Shown: positions 27,399 to 35,738 of the stretch, in pieces | Layout of the letters: every line of letters starts with the position of its first letter | Position numbering within the stretch: position 1 is the first letter of the stretch | NCBI GenBank assembly: GCA_903840415.1 | Contig: CAIMFY010000118.1 | Coordinates: 173,745-237,744 of the forward strand | Source: an uncultured Opitutia bacterium | GTDB lineage: Bacteria; Verrucomicrobiota; Verrucomicrobiia; Opitutales; Opitutaceae | DNA: 64,000 nt | Direction: 5' to 3' | Notes under the pieces: generated by a model | What the model was told of the DNA's origin: nothing | Databases searched by the model: none | What the model saw: only the letters and a program-made list of their open reading frames with translations | Made by a program: the position numbers and the translations under genes

Positions 27399-28349
27399 TT
27401 ACTTTTTCATCCACGGCAGCGCGTCGAGATCGACGTTGCCGCCAGAAATAATCAGCCCGACGCGTTTTCTCCGCAGGTCGATCTTGTTCTCCATGATTGC
27501 GGCGTAGGGGACGGCCCCGCTCGGCTCGACGACGATCTTCAGCACCTCCCAGAGGCGGCGCATCGCGGCCACGATGCTTTCCTCGGAGACGGTCACGACG
27601 GCATCGACGTTTTCGCGGATGAGTGGAAAATTTTTTTCGCCGACCGAGGTGCGGAGGCCGTCGGCAATCGTGGAGGTTTTTTCGAGTGGGATAAGTTTAC
27701 CCGCGGCAAACGAACGGGCCGCGTCGTCGGCGTCGGCGGGTTCGGCAGCGATTACTTTGATCCCGGGCTTCACGCGTTTCGCCGCGACCGCGGTGCCCGA
27801 GAGAAGTCCGCCACCGCCGACGGGAGCGATGATGAGGTCGAGGTCGGGAGCCTGTTCGAGCAGTTCGAGAGTCGCGGTGCCCTGGCCGGCCATGACGGTG
27901 TAGTCGTTGTAGGGGTGGACGAGGCGCGCACCGGTCTCGGCCATGACGCGCGCACAGGTCGATTCGCGGGCGGCGAGGGTGGGCTCGCACATCACGATGA
28001 TGCCGCCTTGGCGGCGGACGGATTCGACTTTGGCTTTCGGGGCGTTCAACGGCATCACGATGTGCGCGGGGATGCCGCGAAGCCGCGCGGCCCTAGCGAG
28101 CGCAGCGGCGTGATTGCCGGACGAGTGGGTGGCGACGCCGGCCTTCGCCTCCGTGTCAGTAAGCGAGAAGACGGCGTTGGCCGCGCCGCGGGCCTTGAAG
28201 GCGCCGATCTTCTGGAAGTTCTCGCACTTGAAAAAAAGCTGCGCGCCGCAAAGTGCGTCGAGCGTCGCGCTCGTGAGCACCGGCGTGCGGTGGACGTGAG
28301 GTGCGATGCGGATGTGCGCGGCACGGATGGCGGCGAGGTCGAGCGACAT
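27399..28349 (-). CDS. PLP-dependent threonine/serine dehydratase (or serine racemase)
   Basis: A 316-residue fold-type II PLP enzyme. The Schiff-base lysine is in KIGAFKARGA, the substrate loop reads SSGNHAAALA, the phosphate-binding loop is PVGGGGLLSG, and the C-terminus has SGGNVD. There is no C-terminal ACT domain, so it is the catabolic/TdcB or serine-racemase type rather than biosynthetic IlvA. It probably deaminates L-threonine or L-serine to the 2-oxo acid. ATG 28349 is used; the gloA-like gene starts divergently 47 nt away. Confidence 0.85.
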   Translation of the reverse strand: MSLDLAAIRAAHIRIAPHVHRTPVLTSATLDALCGAQLFFKCENFQKIGAFKARGAANAVFSLTDTEAKAGVATHSSGNHAAALARAARLRGIPAHIVMPLNAPKAKVESVRRQGGIIVMCEPTLAARESTCARVMAETGARLVHPYNDYTVMAGQGTATLELLEQAPDLDLIIAPVGGGGLLSGTAVAAKRVKPGIKVIAAEPADADDAARSFAAGKLIPLEKTSTIADGLRTSVGEKNFPLIRENVDAVVTVSEESIVAAMRRLWEVLKIVVEPSGAVPYAAIMENKIDLRRKRVGLIISGGNVDLDALPWMKK

Positions 28350-28396
28350 GATGCGGCAGCTTGCGCGGCGGCGCAGGTTCATGCAATCTCCCGCGC

Positions 28397-28780
28397 ATGG
28401 TCAAAAAACTTCTTCACACCCGGATGCGCGTGAACGATCTCGAGCGCGCGGTGAAATTCTACCAGCAGGCGCTGGACCTCAAAATCGCGCGGCGCAGCAT
28501 TTCGCCGCGCGGCGCGCAGATCGTGTTTCTGGCCACTCCAAACAGCGACGAGGAAATCGAGATCTGCCAAATGCCGCCCGGTGCGCCGGCGGTGCAAGTG
28601 CAGTCGGACTTGATGCATCTCGCCTTCGAGGTGGAGAATCTTGCGGTGTTCACGGCGGAGCTCGAAAAGCGCGGCTTCAAACTCAGCGACGGGCCGACGC
28701 CGACCGGCAGCGGTTCGGCGATCGCGTTCATCGACGCGCCCGAGGGCTACGAAGTGGAGCTCATCCAGCGCGCGAAGTGA
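28397..28780 (+). CDS. gloA: Lactoylglutathione lyase (glyoxalase I-like)
   Basis: A 127-residue VOC-fold protein. All four metal ligands of GloA can be placed: His in LLHTRMRV, Glu in EIEICQ, His in LMHLAFEV, and Glu in GYEVELIQ. It converts the methylglyoxal-glutathione hemithioacetal to lactoylglutathione. ATG 28397 matches the family start; the in-frame ATG 28361 would add 12 residues. Its 3' end overlaps the converging glycosylase gene by 20 nt. Confidence 0.88.
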   Translation: MVKKLLHTRMRVNDLERAVKFYQQALDLKIARRSISPRGAQIVFLATPNSDEEIEICQMPPGAPAVQVQSDLMHLAFEVENLAVFTAELEKRGFKLSDGPTPTGSGSAIAFIDAPEGYEVELIQRAK

Positions 28781-29654
28781 GTACGCCGCGTGCCGCGGCG
28801 CGTTCGGAGGCGAAGAGAAATTGCTGCGCGAAGCCGGCGAGCGGACCGAAGTGGGCGCGACCAAATTGCGCGACGTGCGCTGGCGGCCAGCTATCGAGGC
28901 CGTAGCGGCGCGCCATCGCCTTCAAAATCCACACGTCGACGGGGAATGCCTCGAGTTTGCCTGCGCCAAAGAGCAGCACGCAGTCGGCGATTTTTTCTCC
29001 GACGCCGGGAAGCGAGCACAGGCGCTCTTTCGCGGTGGCGTAGGGGAGAGCTTCGGTTTCATCGAGCCAGCCCGGGTGCGCGGTGAGGAAGTGCGCGGTC
29101 TGATGGATGAACTTCGCCCGAAAGCCGAGCAAACAGGTGCGCAAGGTGGCCTCGGGGATCACGGCGAGTTCGGGCCAGGTCGGCAATGCGTGGAAGCCGG
29201 GCGCGATCTCGCGGCCGTGGCGCGTGGCGAGGAGCGCGAGCATCTGTTTAATTTGGACGATTTGCTTCGTCGCGCTGCAGAGAAAGCCGAGGACGGTTTC
29301 GCCAAACGGCTGGCGCAGAAGACGGAGGCCGCGAAATTCGGCGAGGCAGGCGGGGAGGTGCGCGTCGCTGCGCCACGGAAGAGTGTCGGCGAGCGCGGCG
29401 AAGTCGCACGCGGTGGCGAAATATTTGGGCAGCGCCGCGGCGACACGCGGCGCAATGAGTTCGGGCGCGCTCCATTTGAGCAGGCGGGCGGCGTCGAGTC
29501 GCACGCGCGCCACGCAGTCGGCCCACACGCCGAGACGCGTGCCACCGGACTGGAGTTGCCAGCGGAAGGCCTGACCGCCGTCGAGGATTTCGGCGAGGAC
29601 GCGTTCGTCGAGCGCGGGGAGACCGGCGAGCGGTTGCCAAGCAGACCAAGTCAC
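28761..29654 (-). CDS. 8-oxoguanine DNA glycosylase (OGG1-like)
   Basis: A ~297-residue base-excision-repair glycosylase/AP lyase. The N-terminal OGG domain has LDGGQAFRW. The helix-hairpin-helix reads LCSLPGVGEKIADCVLLF with the catalytic Lys, followed by the conserved Asp in AFPVDVWI. GTG 29654 is proposed because homology begins at VTWSAWQPLAG. A longer open frame (to 29804) would overlap the next gene and has no family character. The motif set is complete, so it should be active. Confidence 0.85.
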   Translation of the reverse strand: MTWSAWQPLAGLPALDERVLAEILDGGQAFRWQLQSGGTRLGVWADCVARVRLDAARLLKWSAPELIAPRVAAALPKYFATACDFAALADTLPWRSDAHLPACLAEFRGLRLLRQPFGETVLGFLCSATKQIVQIKQMLALLATRHGREIAPGFHALPTWPELAVIPEATLRTCLLGFRAKFIHQTAHFLTAHPGWLDETEALPYATAKERLCSLPGVGEKIADCVLLFGAGKLEAFPVDVWILKAMARRYGLDSWPPAHVAQFGRAHFGPLAGFAQQFLFASERAAARGVLTSRAG

Positions 29655-29722
29655 GAGCCGGCATCCAACCGAAAGCGCGTCGCTGGCCGGCGCGATGCCA
29701 GCGCTTCGAGTTGACGAACGGA

Positions 29723-30193
29723 TCACTTCGCGGGCATTTCCCACAGGAAACTTCTTTGCTCGGCGAGCAGATGGCCGTCGGCGGCGAGGACAGCGAGGCG
29801 CCATGCGATCGGATGCGTCTTCGCGCCGCCGGGCCAGTCGGCGCCGGTGAGGCCGAGTTCGAAAATATTCTGATTCGATAAGGGTTTCGCCGAAAACGTG
29901 AAAGTCTTCGGCGTGGGTGAATCGGGCCCAATGACTTGGAGTTCGAACCTCGCGTCGGCCAGCGCGGCCGTCGGAGCAAGGCGCACGAGGAAATAATATC
30001 CGGCGCGGACTTCGGAGTGCGTGCGCAAGATGCGGTGATCGCCGGTGTTTTCGGTGCCATTAAAATACTCGCTGATGCGATCGAACGATTCGGCGTCGCG
30101 CCAGTGCGGCCTGACGCTGGCGATCGTGGTGTCGGCCGCGCGGGCGCAGAGGAGAGAGGCGAGCAGCACGGCGAGAGAGAGGAGCGAACGCAT
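29723..30193 (-). CDS. Secreted hypothetical protein
   Basis: A 156-residue protein with a clear signal peptide (MRSLLSLAVLLASLLCARAA). The mature part is probably beta-rich (GYYFLVRLAP, ARFELQVIG, FTFSAKPL, WRLAVLAADG). No family is recognised. It is read in the same direction as the OppA-like gene upstream (40-nt gap) and the glycosylase downstream (68 nt), so co-transcription with OppA is possible. Confidence 0.65.
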   Translation of the reverse strand: MRSLLSLAVLLASLLCARAADTTIASVRPHWRDAESFDRISEYFNGTENTGDHRILRTHSEVRAGYYFLVRLAPTAALADARFELQVIGPDSPTPKTFTFSAKPLSNQNIFELGLTGADWPGGAKTHPIAWRLAVLAADGHLLAEQRSFLWEMPAK

Positions 30194-30233
30194 GGCGGGA
30201 CGTTGAGTGACGGCGTGGCGCAGGACAACGAAA

Positions 30234-31847
30234 TCAGTTCCGCAGTTCCACGAGTTGAAAGCGACGGATACCGAGCGGAGCCGGCGCCCAGTTCTTCACG
30301 GCGGGATGAATGAGGTAAGTGCGCGCGCCGAAGACGAGCGGAGCCGTGGCGGCATCGTCGAGCAGTAAGGACTCCGCTTTTTGGAGGAGCGCGAAGCGGG
30401 CGGCGGGCGTGGCGGCCTCCGCGGCCTGATCGAGCAGAGCGTCGTAGGCCGGGCTGCTCCAGCCGGCCCAGTTGGCGCCGTTGCTGGTGCGGAAGGTATC
30501 CAGAAAAGTGCTGGGGTCCGGATAGTCCGCCGTCCAGCCACGAATCGCGATCGTGTGATGGCGGGACTGCTGGCTTTGCATCCACGTTTTTTGCTCGTAG
30601 GGCTCGATGGTGATTTGCACGCCGAGTTCGTGGTGCCACATCGCCTGAATCGCCTCGGCGACCCGCGGAATTTTGTCGTCGTTAAGAACCTGCATCGCGA
30701 TCGTGGGAAAGCCGCGACCGCCGGGAAAGCCGGCCTCGGCGAGCATCGCGCGGGCGGCGGCGAAATCGTCGGGCTGGCCGGCGGGTCCAACGTAGCCGCC
30801 GCAATTGGGTGGGACCAATGTGTGGGCGGGCAAACGTGCGCCGCTGAAGACACTCTGCGAAATGGCCGCCCGATTCAGACCGAGCGAAAGCGCGCGCCGC
30901 ACCTTGGGATTGTCCAGCGGCGGTTTGGTCGCGTTGAAGTTGATCATGTAGAGCTGGAGCAGCGGATCGATGCGGAGCTTTTCTGGCGACTGTTGGCGGT
31001 AAGGGGCGATCTTCGAGGGCGGCAGGCTGTAGGTGACGTGCAACTGGCCGGCGCGAAAATCCAACTCCTCCACGTCCGCCTTTTCGGTGGGAAAAAAAAT
31101 CACGCGCTCGATCCGGTTGCTCGCGGCGCCCCAGTAGTGCGGATTTTTGGTGACGACGAGGCGGGCGTTGGGCTGCCACTCGGCGAGCATGAACGCGCCG
31201 TTGCCGACCAGCCGGCCGGGACGCGCCCACGGCGAACTGCGGTCGTCGCGCGGGCCGAATTTTTCGACGGTGGCCTGATGGACCGGCAGGCAACTGGCGA
31301 TGAGCCCGAGCAGTTGCGGCGTGGCGCGCGTGAGCGTGAGCCGCAGCGTGGCGCCGTCGATGACCTCGACGCCAACGTTGGCGAAATTCTTCACAGAGCC
31401 GGCGGTAAACGCCTCCGCGTTTTTGATCGGCCAGAGATAGTAGGCGTAGGGCGAGGCATGGGCGGGCGAGAGGAGGCGCTCGAACGAATAGGCGAAGTCG
31501 CGCGCGGTGACGCGATCGCCGTTGGACCAGCGGGCATCGGCGCGCAGGTGAAACGTGTAAACGCGCCCGTCCGCCGAGATTTCCCAGCGCTCCGCGACAC
31601 CGGGGATGGCGGCGGCCGTTTGTTCGTCGAACACCGTCAGCCCCTCGTAGAGCGCATAGGCGATGTTCATGTCGGTCGCCGCATCGATCAGATCGGGATC
31701 GAGGGTGGCGGGCTCGTTTTGGTTGCCGATGAGGAGCGTGCGCGTGCGGATGCCCTCGGCGGCGGGCGTCTCGCGTTTTGAGCAGCCTGATGACGCGAGA
31801 TACGAGGCCAGCACGCACAGCAACGGGAGCCAGAAGCGGAAACGCAT
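30234..31847 (-). CDS. Oligopeptide ABC transporter substrate-binding lipoprotein (OppA-like)
   Basis: A 537-residue solute-binding protein (SBP_bac_5). The N-terminal signal ends in a lipobox-like LASSGC, so it is probably membrane-anchored by lipid. Family landmarks are NEPATLDPDLIDAATDMNIAYALYEGL, ADARWSNGDRVTARDFAYSFERLL, NGAFMLAEWQPNARLVVTKNPHYWG, and KVRRALSLGLNR. No permease or ATPase genes are adjacent, so it is an orphan binding protein here. ATG 31847 starts the signal peptide; the open frame continues further upstream without meaning. It is divergent from the sigma gene (84 nt). Confidence 0.88.
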   Translation of the reverse strand: MRFRFWLPLLCVLASYLASSGCSKRETPAAEGIRTRTLLIGNQNEPATLDPDLIDAATDMNIAYALYEGLTVFDEQTAAAIPGVAERWEISADGRVYTFHLRADARWSNGDRVTARDFAYSFERLLSPAHASPYAYYLWPIKNAEAFTAGSVKNFANVGVEVIDGATLRLTLTRATPQLLGLIASCLPVHQATVEKFGPRDDRSSPWARPGRLVGNGAFMLAEWQPNARLVVTKNPHYWGAASNRIERVIFFPTEKADVEELDFRAGQLHVTYSLPPSKIAPYRQQSPEKLRIDPLLQLYMINFNATKPPLDNPKVRRALSLGLNRAAISQSVFSGARLPAHTLVPPNCGGYVGPAGQPDDFAAARAMLAEAGFPGGRGFPTIAMQVLNDDKIPRVAEAIQAMWHHELGVQITIEPYEQKTWMQSQQSRHHTIAIRGWTADYPDPSTFLDTFRTSNGANWAGWSSPAYDALLDQAAEAATPAARFALLQKAESLLLDDAATAPLVFGARTYLIHPAVKNWAPAPLGIRRFQLVELRN

Positions 31848-31931
31848 GTCGCACGGAAAGCGCGGCTGGCCGCGGACGCAAAAATCTTTTCTAAGAAAGC
31901 GCGCGCCGGCGCGTCTAACCGACGAATCCTC

Positions 31932-32477
31932 ATGGCCACCGAACTCCCGACATCGCGGGACCCCACGCATGATTACGGCAGCAATTTTCTGGAACGCACC
32001 GTCGCGGCCCAACGCGCGCCGCTTACCCGCTACGCCACCCGCCTGCTCGGTGGCGATGTCGATCGCGCCCGCGACGTCGTGCAGGACACGTTCGTCAAGT
32101 TCATGGCGCAGCCGCCCGCGACCGTCGACGGGCACGCCGTCGAGTGGCTGTTCACCGTCTGCCGGCACCGCGCGCTCGATGTGTTGCGCAAGGAGAGTCG
32201 GATGAGGGCGTTCGCTGCCGGCGAGGCCGAGCGCGTGACCACCACCGAGCCCCGGCCTGGCCGCACCCTCGAACACGCGGAGACACACTCCGCGATCCTG
32301 CGGCTCATCGGCGAGCTGCCGCCGAACCAGCAGGAGCTCGTCCGCCTGAAATTTCAAAATGGTTTTTCCTACAAGGAAATCGCCCGCATCACCAAGCTGT
32401 CGGTGACCAACGTGGGTTTTCTCCTTCACACCGCCGTCGCGCGCCTGCGCACGGAGTTTGCCGCGCAGCGGATGTAA
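31932..32477 (+). CDS. ECF-type RNA polymerase sigma factor
   Basis: A 181-residue sigma factor. Region 2 is FLERTVAAQRAPLTRYATRLLGGDVDRARDVVQDTFVKF...WLFTVCRHRALDVLRKE. Region 4 is LIGELPPNQQELVRLKFQNGFSYKEIARITKLSVTNVGFLLHTAVARLR. It contains no extra domains. The next gene, 13 nt downstream, encodes a transmembrane anti-sigma-like protein, so the two form a regulatory pair. Unlike the three later sigma sequences it lacks the shared leader. Confidence 0.9.
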   Translation: MATELPTSRDPTHDYGSNFLERTVAAQRAPLTRYATRLLGGDVDRARDVVQDTFVKFMAQPPATVDGHAVEWLFTVCRHRALDVLRKESRMRAFAAGEAERVTTTEPRPGRTLEHAETHSAILRLIGELPPNQQELVRLKFQNGFSYKEIARITKLSVTNVGFLLHTAVARLRTEFAAQRM

Positions 32478-32490
32478 CCGCACCCGACCG

Positions 32491-34197
32491 ATGAACGCCT
32501 CCAAATTTTTGCCCGACGATCCGAAACTCACCGCCTACGCCCTCGGCGAACTCGAAGGCGCCGAGCGCGCCGCCGTCGAAGCCGCCCTGCGCGACGACCC
32601 CGCGGCGCGTGCGGCCGTCGAGGAAATCCGCGCGCTAGGCGCCCGCTTGGAGAGCGCGCTCGCGGCGGAGGTCGCGGTGGAAACTGCGAGCGATGCATCG
32701 GTTCCCGCGCCACCGTTGGCGCACGCTGCGATTATCAGCGGCCGCGATCCGAGCAAACTCGACGGCGGGCCGCTGGTCGACGCACCGAACTTCCGCTGGC
32801 TTCCGCTGTTCTATTACGCGGTAGGCGGATTGGCCGCGGCGAGTGTCGCGTTGCTGGTGGTGTTGCGCACATCGCCGCCGGTGCCGCGGACGAGTTTCCC
32901 TGCGCCGGCGATCGCGCGTGCGGTGGCAACTCCGGCACCCGCTGCAATGCCGATCGTGGCCGCGACGGAAAAAGTTCTGTCCGGTGATACCGCGGCAAAA
33001 ACCGCTTCCATGCCGGCGCGGGAATCTCAAGCAGCGCGGACAGCCAAGCGGGAAATTTTCCGCGTTACTGGCAGTCCGGCGCCCATGGCCGCGGGATCGA
33101 TCCAGCTCAGCGCCACCGCTGGCAGCGTCGCGATGAACAGCCGCGACGGCGCGATCTTCAGCGAGAATCGCGGGCTCCGCGGCTACGTGCCGACGGCAAA
33201 CCTCGACAGTGTCGCGCCAGCGTGGGCCGCCCGACCGGGCGCGGACGACGATCGATTGGCTGAGGTGCGCGACAACGATTTCCTCGGCGCGGCGCAAAAT
33301 CCGCTTTCGACTTTCGGCCTCAATGTTGGCACCGCGAGCTACGCGAACGTCCGCCGCCTCCTGCTCGCGCACCGGCTTCCGCCGCGCGACGCGGTGCAAA
33401 TGGAGGAGCTCTTGAATAATTTCCCGTATCACTACGCCTCGCCATCGGGCGCCGCGCCGATCGCGGTGTCGCTCGAAGTGGCGGCTGCGCCGTGGGCGCC
33501 GGCGCACCGGCTGGTGCGCATCGGGCTGCAGGGCCGCGAGGTTTCGTTGGCTGCGCCCTCGGCAGAGCCGAAGAGCATTTCGCTCCCGACGATCGCGCAG
33601 GATGTGATGTTGCAGGTCGAGTTTAACCCGACGCGCGTCGCGAGCTACCGGTTGCTCGGTTACGAAAACCGACAGTTGATCAAGGAGGACTTCAACAACG
33701 GCAACGCGTCCGCCACCGCTTCCGCCGAGCTCGGCGCGGGTCACACTGTGACGACGCTCTACGAAATTGTGCCCGTCGGCGTGGACGATGCGGATGCTCG
33801 GGTGGCGCCAGTCGATGAGTTGAAGTCCCGTCCAACGGAAATCGCCGCGGCGCCGGCGGGCAGTCGGCCGCGCCCGGTCTCGCAGCTGCGTCACGTGCCG
33901 CCGCCGGAATTGCTTACCGTGACGCTGCGCTACCGGGAACCCGCAGCGGCGACGAGCCAGCGCCTCGAAGTTCCGCTAACCGACCGCGGTGCCCAATTTG
34001 CGGATGCGAGCCCTGATTTCAAATTCGCCGCGGCGGTCGCGGGCTTCGGCATGATCCTGCGCGAGTCGCCGCACCGAGGCGCCGCGACTCTTGCGGACGT
34101 GGCGGCGTGGGCCGAAGCCGGCATCACCGACGACACGCGCGGCACCCGCGCCGAGTTAGTCGAACTCGTGCGCGCCGCCGAAAAAATCGAGCGGTGA
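32491..34197 (+). CDS. Anti-sigma-like membrane protein related to vWA/DUF3520 proteins, lacking the vWA domain
   Basis: A 568-residue protein. Residues 7-60 resemble anti-sigma N-termini (DDPKLTAYALGELEGAERAAVE). A transmembrane helix lies at about 103-125 and a Pro/Ala-rich linker at 126-185. Then comes the N-terminal domain of YfbK-type von Willebrand A proteins (LSTFGLNVGTASYANVRRLL ... LVRIGLQGREV, ~270-351). It jumps directly to the DUF3520 part (IAQDVMLQVEFNP ... YEIVPVG, 368-430 and on). In the usual family the ~170-residue vWA domain with DxSxS sits between. The reading frame is intact, so the protein is probably made. ATG 32491 is 13 nt after the sigma gene. Confidence 0.8.
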   Translation: MNASKFLPDDPKLTAYALGELEGAERAAVEAALRDDPAARAAVEEIRALGARLESALAAEVAVETASDASVPAPPLAHAAIISGRDPSKLDGGPLVDAPNFRWLPLFYYAVGGLAAASVALLVVLRTSPPVPRTSFPAPAIARAVATPAPAAMPIVAATEKVLSGDTAAKTASMPARESQAARTAKREIFRVTGSPAPMAAGSIQLSATAGSVAMNSRDGAIFSENRGLRGYVPTANLDSVAPAWAARPGADDDRLAEVRDNDFLGAAQNPLSTFGLNVGTASYANVRRLLLAHRLPPRDAVQMEELLNNFPYHYASPSGAAPIAVSLEVAAAPWAPAHRLVRIGLQGREVSLAAPSAEPKSISLPTIAQDVMLQVEFNPTRVASYRLLGYENRQLIKEDFNNGNASATASAELGAGHTVTTLYEIVPVGVDDADARVAPVDELKSRPTEIAAAPAGSRPRPVSQLRHVPPPELLTVTLRYREPAAATSQRLEVPLTDRGAQFADASPDFKFAAAVAGFGMILRESPHRGAATLADVAAWAEAGITDDTRGTRAELVELVRAAEKIER

Positions 34198-34229
34198 GGC
34201 GTGTCGGGCCGGTTGCACACCAGCCCGAC

Positions 34230-34610
34230 CTACTCAATCTTCGATCCGTCGGCCCGGACGTCGCTCCAGACGGACAACTCCAGTCCAGTCGGATCGGTGA
34301 ACTGAAACCGCCGGCCGCCGGGGAACTCGAAGGAGGGCTTCACGATTTTTCCGCCCGCCTGTTTCACGCGCCCCTCGGCGTTCTCAAGATCCGCTGCGAA
34401 GATCACGACTGTCGGATTCATTTTCACGGGAGCGTCCGGGTTCGTGAAGAATCCACCCGCGAGTCGGCCATCGGTGAAGCTCGTGTAGTCGGGGCCGTAG
34501 TCGGTGAACGTCCAGCCGAAGGCAGCGGTGTAGAAATTTTTCTCGGCCGCGACGTCGCGGGTGGCAAACTCGATGTAATCGAGGCGGAGGTTGTTTTCAG
34601 GAATGCTCAT
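34230..34610 (-). CDS. VOC (glyoxalase/bleomycin-resistance fold) family protein
   Basis: A 126-residue VOC protein: LDYIEFATRDVAAEKNFYTAAFGWTFTDYGPDYTSF, then VVIFAADLENAEGRVKQAGGKI and GGRRFQFTDPTGLELSVWSD. Typical small VOC proteins of this form are single beta-alpha-beta-beta-beta repeats acting as dimers, often of unknown substrate. The canonical first metal ligand is not obvious (IEFAT instead of a His). ATG 34610 is at the start of family sequence; the frame stays open to 34703. Confidence 0.8.
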   Translation of the reverse strand: MSIPENNLRLDYIEFATRDVAAEKNFYTAAFGWTFTDYGPDYTSFTDGRLAGGFFTNPDAPVKMNPTVVIFAADLENAEGRVKQAGGKIVKPSFEFPGGRRFQFTDPTGLELSVWSDVRADGSKIE

Positions 34611-34934
34611 TTCCTTCGGGGGTTGAGACGTGATCGGCGAGGTTGGCGGTGACGGCGTTCGGCCCGTCACGAGGCCGGCGACAGAGTCCAAGGTCTTTGT
34701 CACACGGCCAGCATGACGGCAATTTCGCTCCGGTGGGTCAAATGCATTGCGGTCTCGACTCCCGGTGACGTTTGGACCGATGGTTTCAGCCCCGATTCGA
34801 TTCCAGCGGTCGGGCTTTGGTCATGCTTCAACTACCCCGGAATGTCGCCTGCCGGATGCGTCGTGTCGCAGTGCCGCTCGTGTGAGCCGCCGCCGGCCTG
34901 CTGGCTGGTGGGCTGTTGCTTGCGGCGGCGAGTG

Positions 34935-35490
34935 CCGGGGCGCAACCGGCTGCTCGCCGCGATCCACGCGAGCCGGCGCGCGGAATTGTGGCGGTTCGTT
35001 TACGGCCTCGGCATCCCGCAGGTCGGCGCGGCGGCGGCGAAGGAACTGGCGCGGCGCTACCGCAGGCTCGACGTACTCGCCGCTGCCGGCAGCGCGGGCG
35101 CGATGCCGGCCGATCCCGCGAGCCACGCCGCCGCGGCGTTTTTTTGCGGAGCCGTGCCATCGTGTGCTCGTTGCCGCGCTCGCGGCGGCCGGTGTGCAAC
35201 CGGTGGCGCCGGCCGCGGCGACCGACCGGCTTGCGGGCGAGACCTTCGTGCTCACCGGCACGCTGCCCACGCTGACGCGCGCGCAAGCCGCCGCGCAAAT
35301 CGAGGCCGCCGGCGGCAAGGTCGGCAACAGCGTGAGCCGTCGCACGCATTACGTCGTCGCCGGCGCCGAGCCCGGCGCGAAACTCGAGCAGGCGCGGTCG
35401 CTCGGAGTCGCGGTCATCGATGAGGCGGGCTTGCGTGCGTTGCTCGCCGACGCGTCGGCCGACGAAACGACGGTCCCGTTGCCCAAGTAA
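34935..35490 (+). pseudogene. NAD-dependent DNA ligase (LigA) 3' remnant, frameshifted
   Basis: Only the end of LigA is present. A piece of the helix-hairpin-helix region, [39 protein letters not shown], is read in one frame from about 34935. The BRCT domain ([29 protein letters not shown]...[18 protein letters not shown]) is read in another to 35490. The frames join at a run of seven T (35139-35145): with six T the reading [22 protein letters not shown] is continuous. The adenylation and OB domains are missing, so this is a duplicate fragment. The functional ligA must be elsewhere. Confidence 0.75.
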
Positions 35491-35500
35491 CTGACGATTC

Positions 35501-35543
35501 TTTGATCGGGTTTCCGGGCGGCGGCTGTTAGGAGGAGATCACC
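35501..35543 (+). promoter_or_regulatory. Shared sigma-factor leader, copy 1
   Basis: 43 nt ending directly at the ATG of the sigma remnant: TTTGATCGGGTTTCCGGG, then CGGCGGCT and TTAGGAGGAG. It aligns over its full length with the leader at 36807-36849 and, with 3 extra nt, with that at 39111-39156. This copy has the strongest ribosome-binding site (GGAGGAG). Confidence 0.6.
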
Positions 35544-35690
35544 ATGACAGATGATGTCGAGCTGCTCCGCCGCTACGCCGACCAGCGCGATGAAGCCGCC
35601 TTCGGCGAACTTGTGCGGCGTCACCTCGGGCTCGTTTCTCACGCGGCGCTGCGCGAGTGCGGCGGCGACTCGCACCTCGCGCGCCGGGCA
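35544..35690 (+). pseudogene. ECF sigma factor N-terminal remnant
   Basis: The first ~48 codons, DVELLRRYADQRDEAAFGELVRRHLGLVSHAALRECGGDSHLA, match the start of the sigma factors at 36850 and 39157. Similarity stops abruptly at HLA, within region 2. Regions 2.3 to 4 are absent. The frame continues without a stop into the secreted protein at 35739, so the leader and remnant might still drive translation of a 406-residue hybrid. Confidence 0.7.
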
Positions 35691-35738
35691 TTCGGAAGTG
35701 CTGGCGAACCCCCAAAAACCGTAACAGGATTTCGTCTG

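Noticed and set aside
31848..32531. N-terminal extension of the OppA-like gene through the sigma gene region
   Set aside because: It lies antisense to the ECF sigma gene, and the signal peptide with lipobox begins at 31847.
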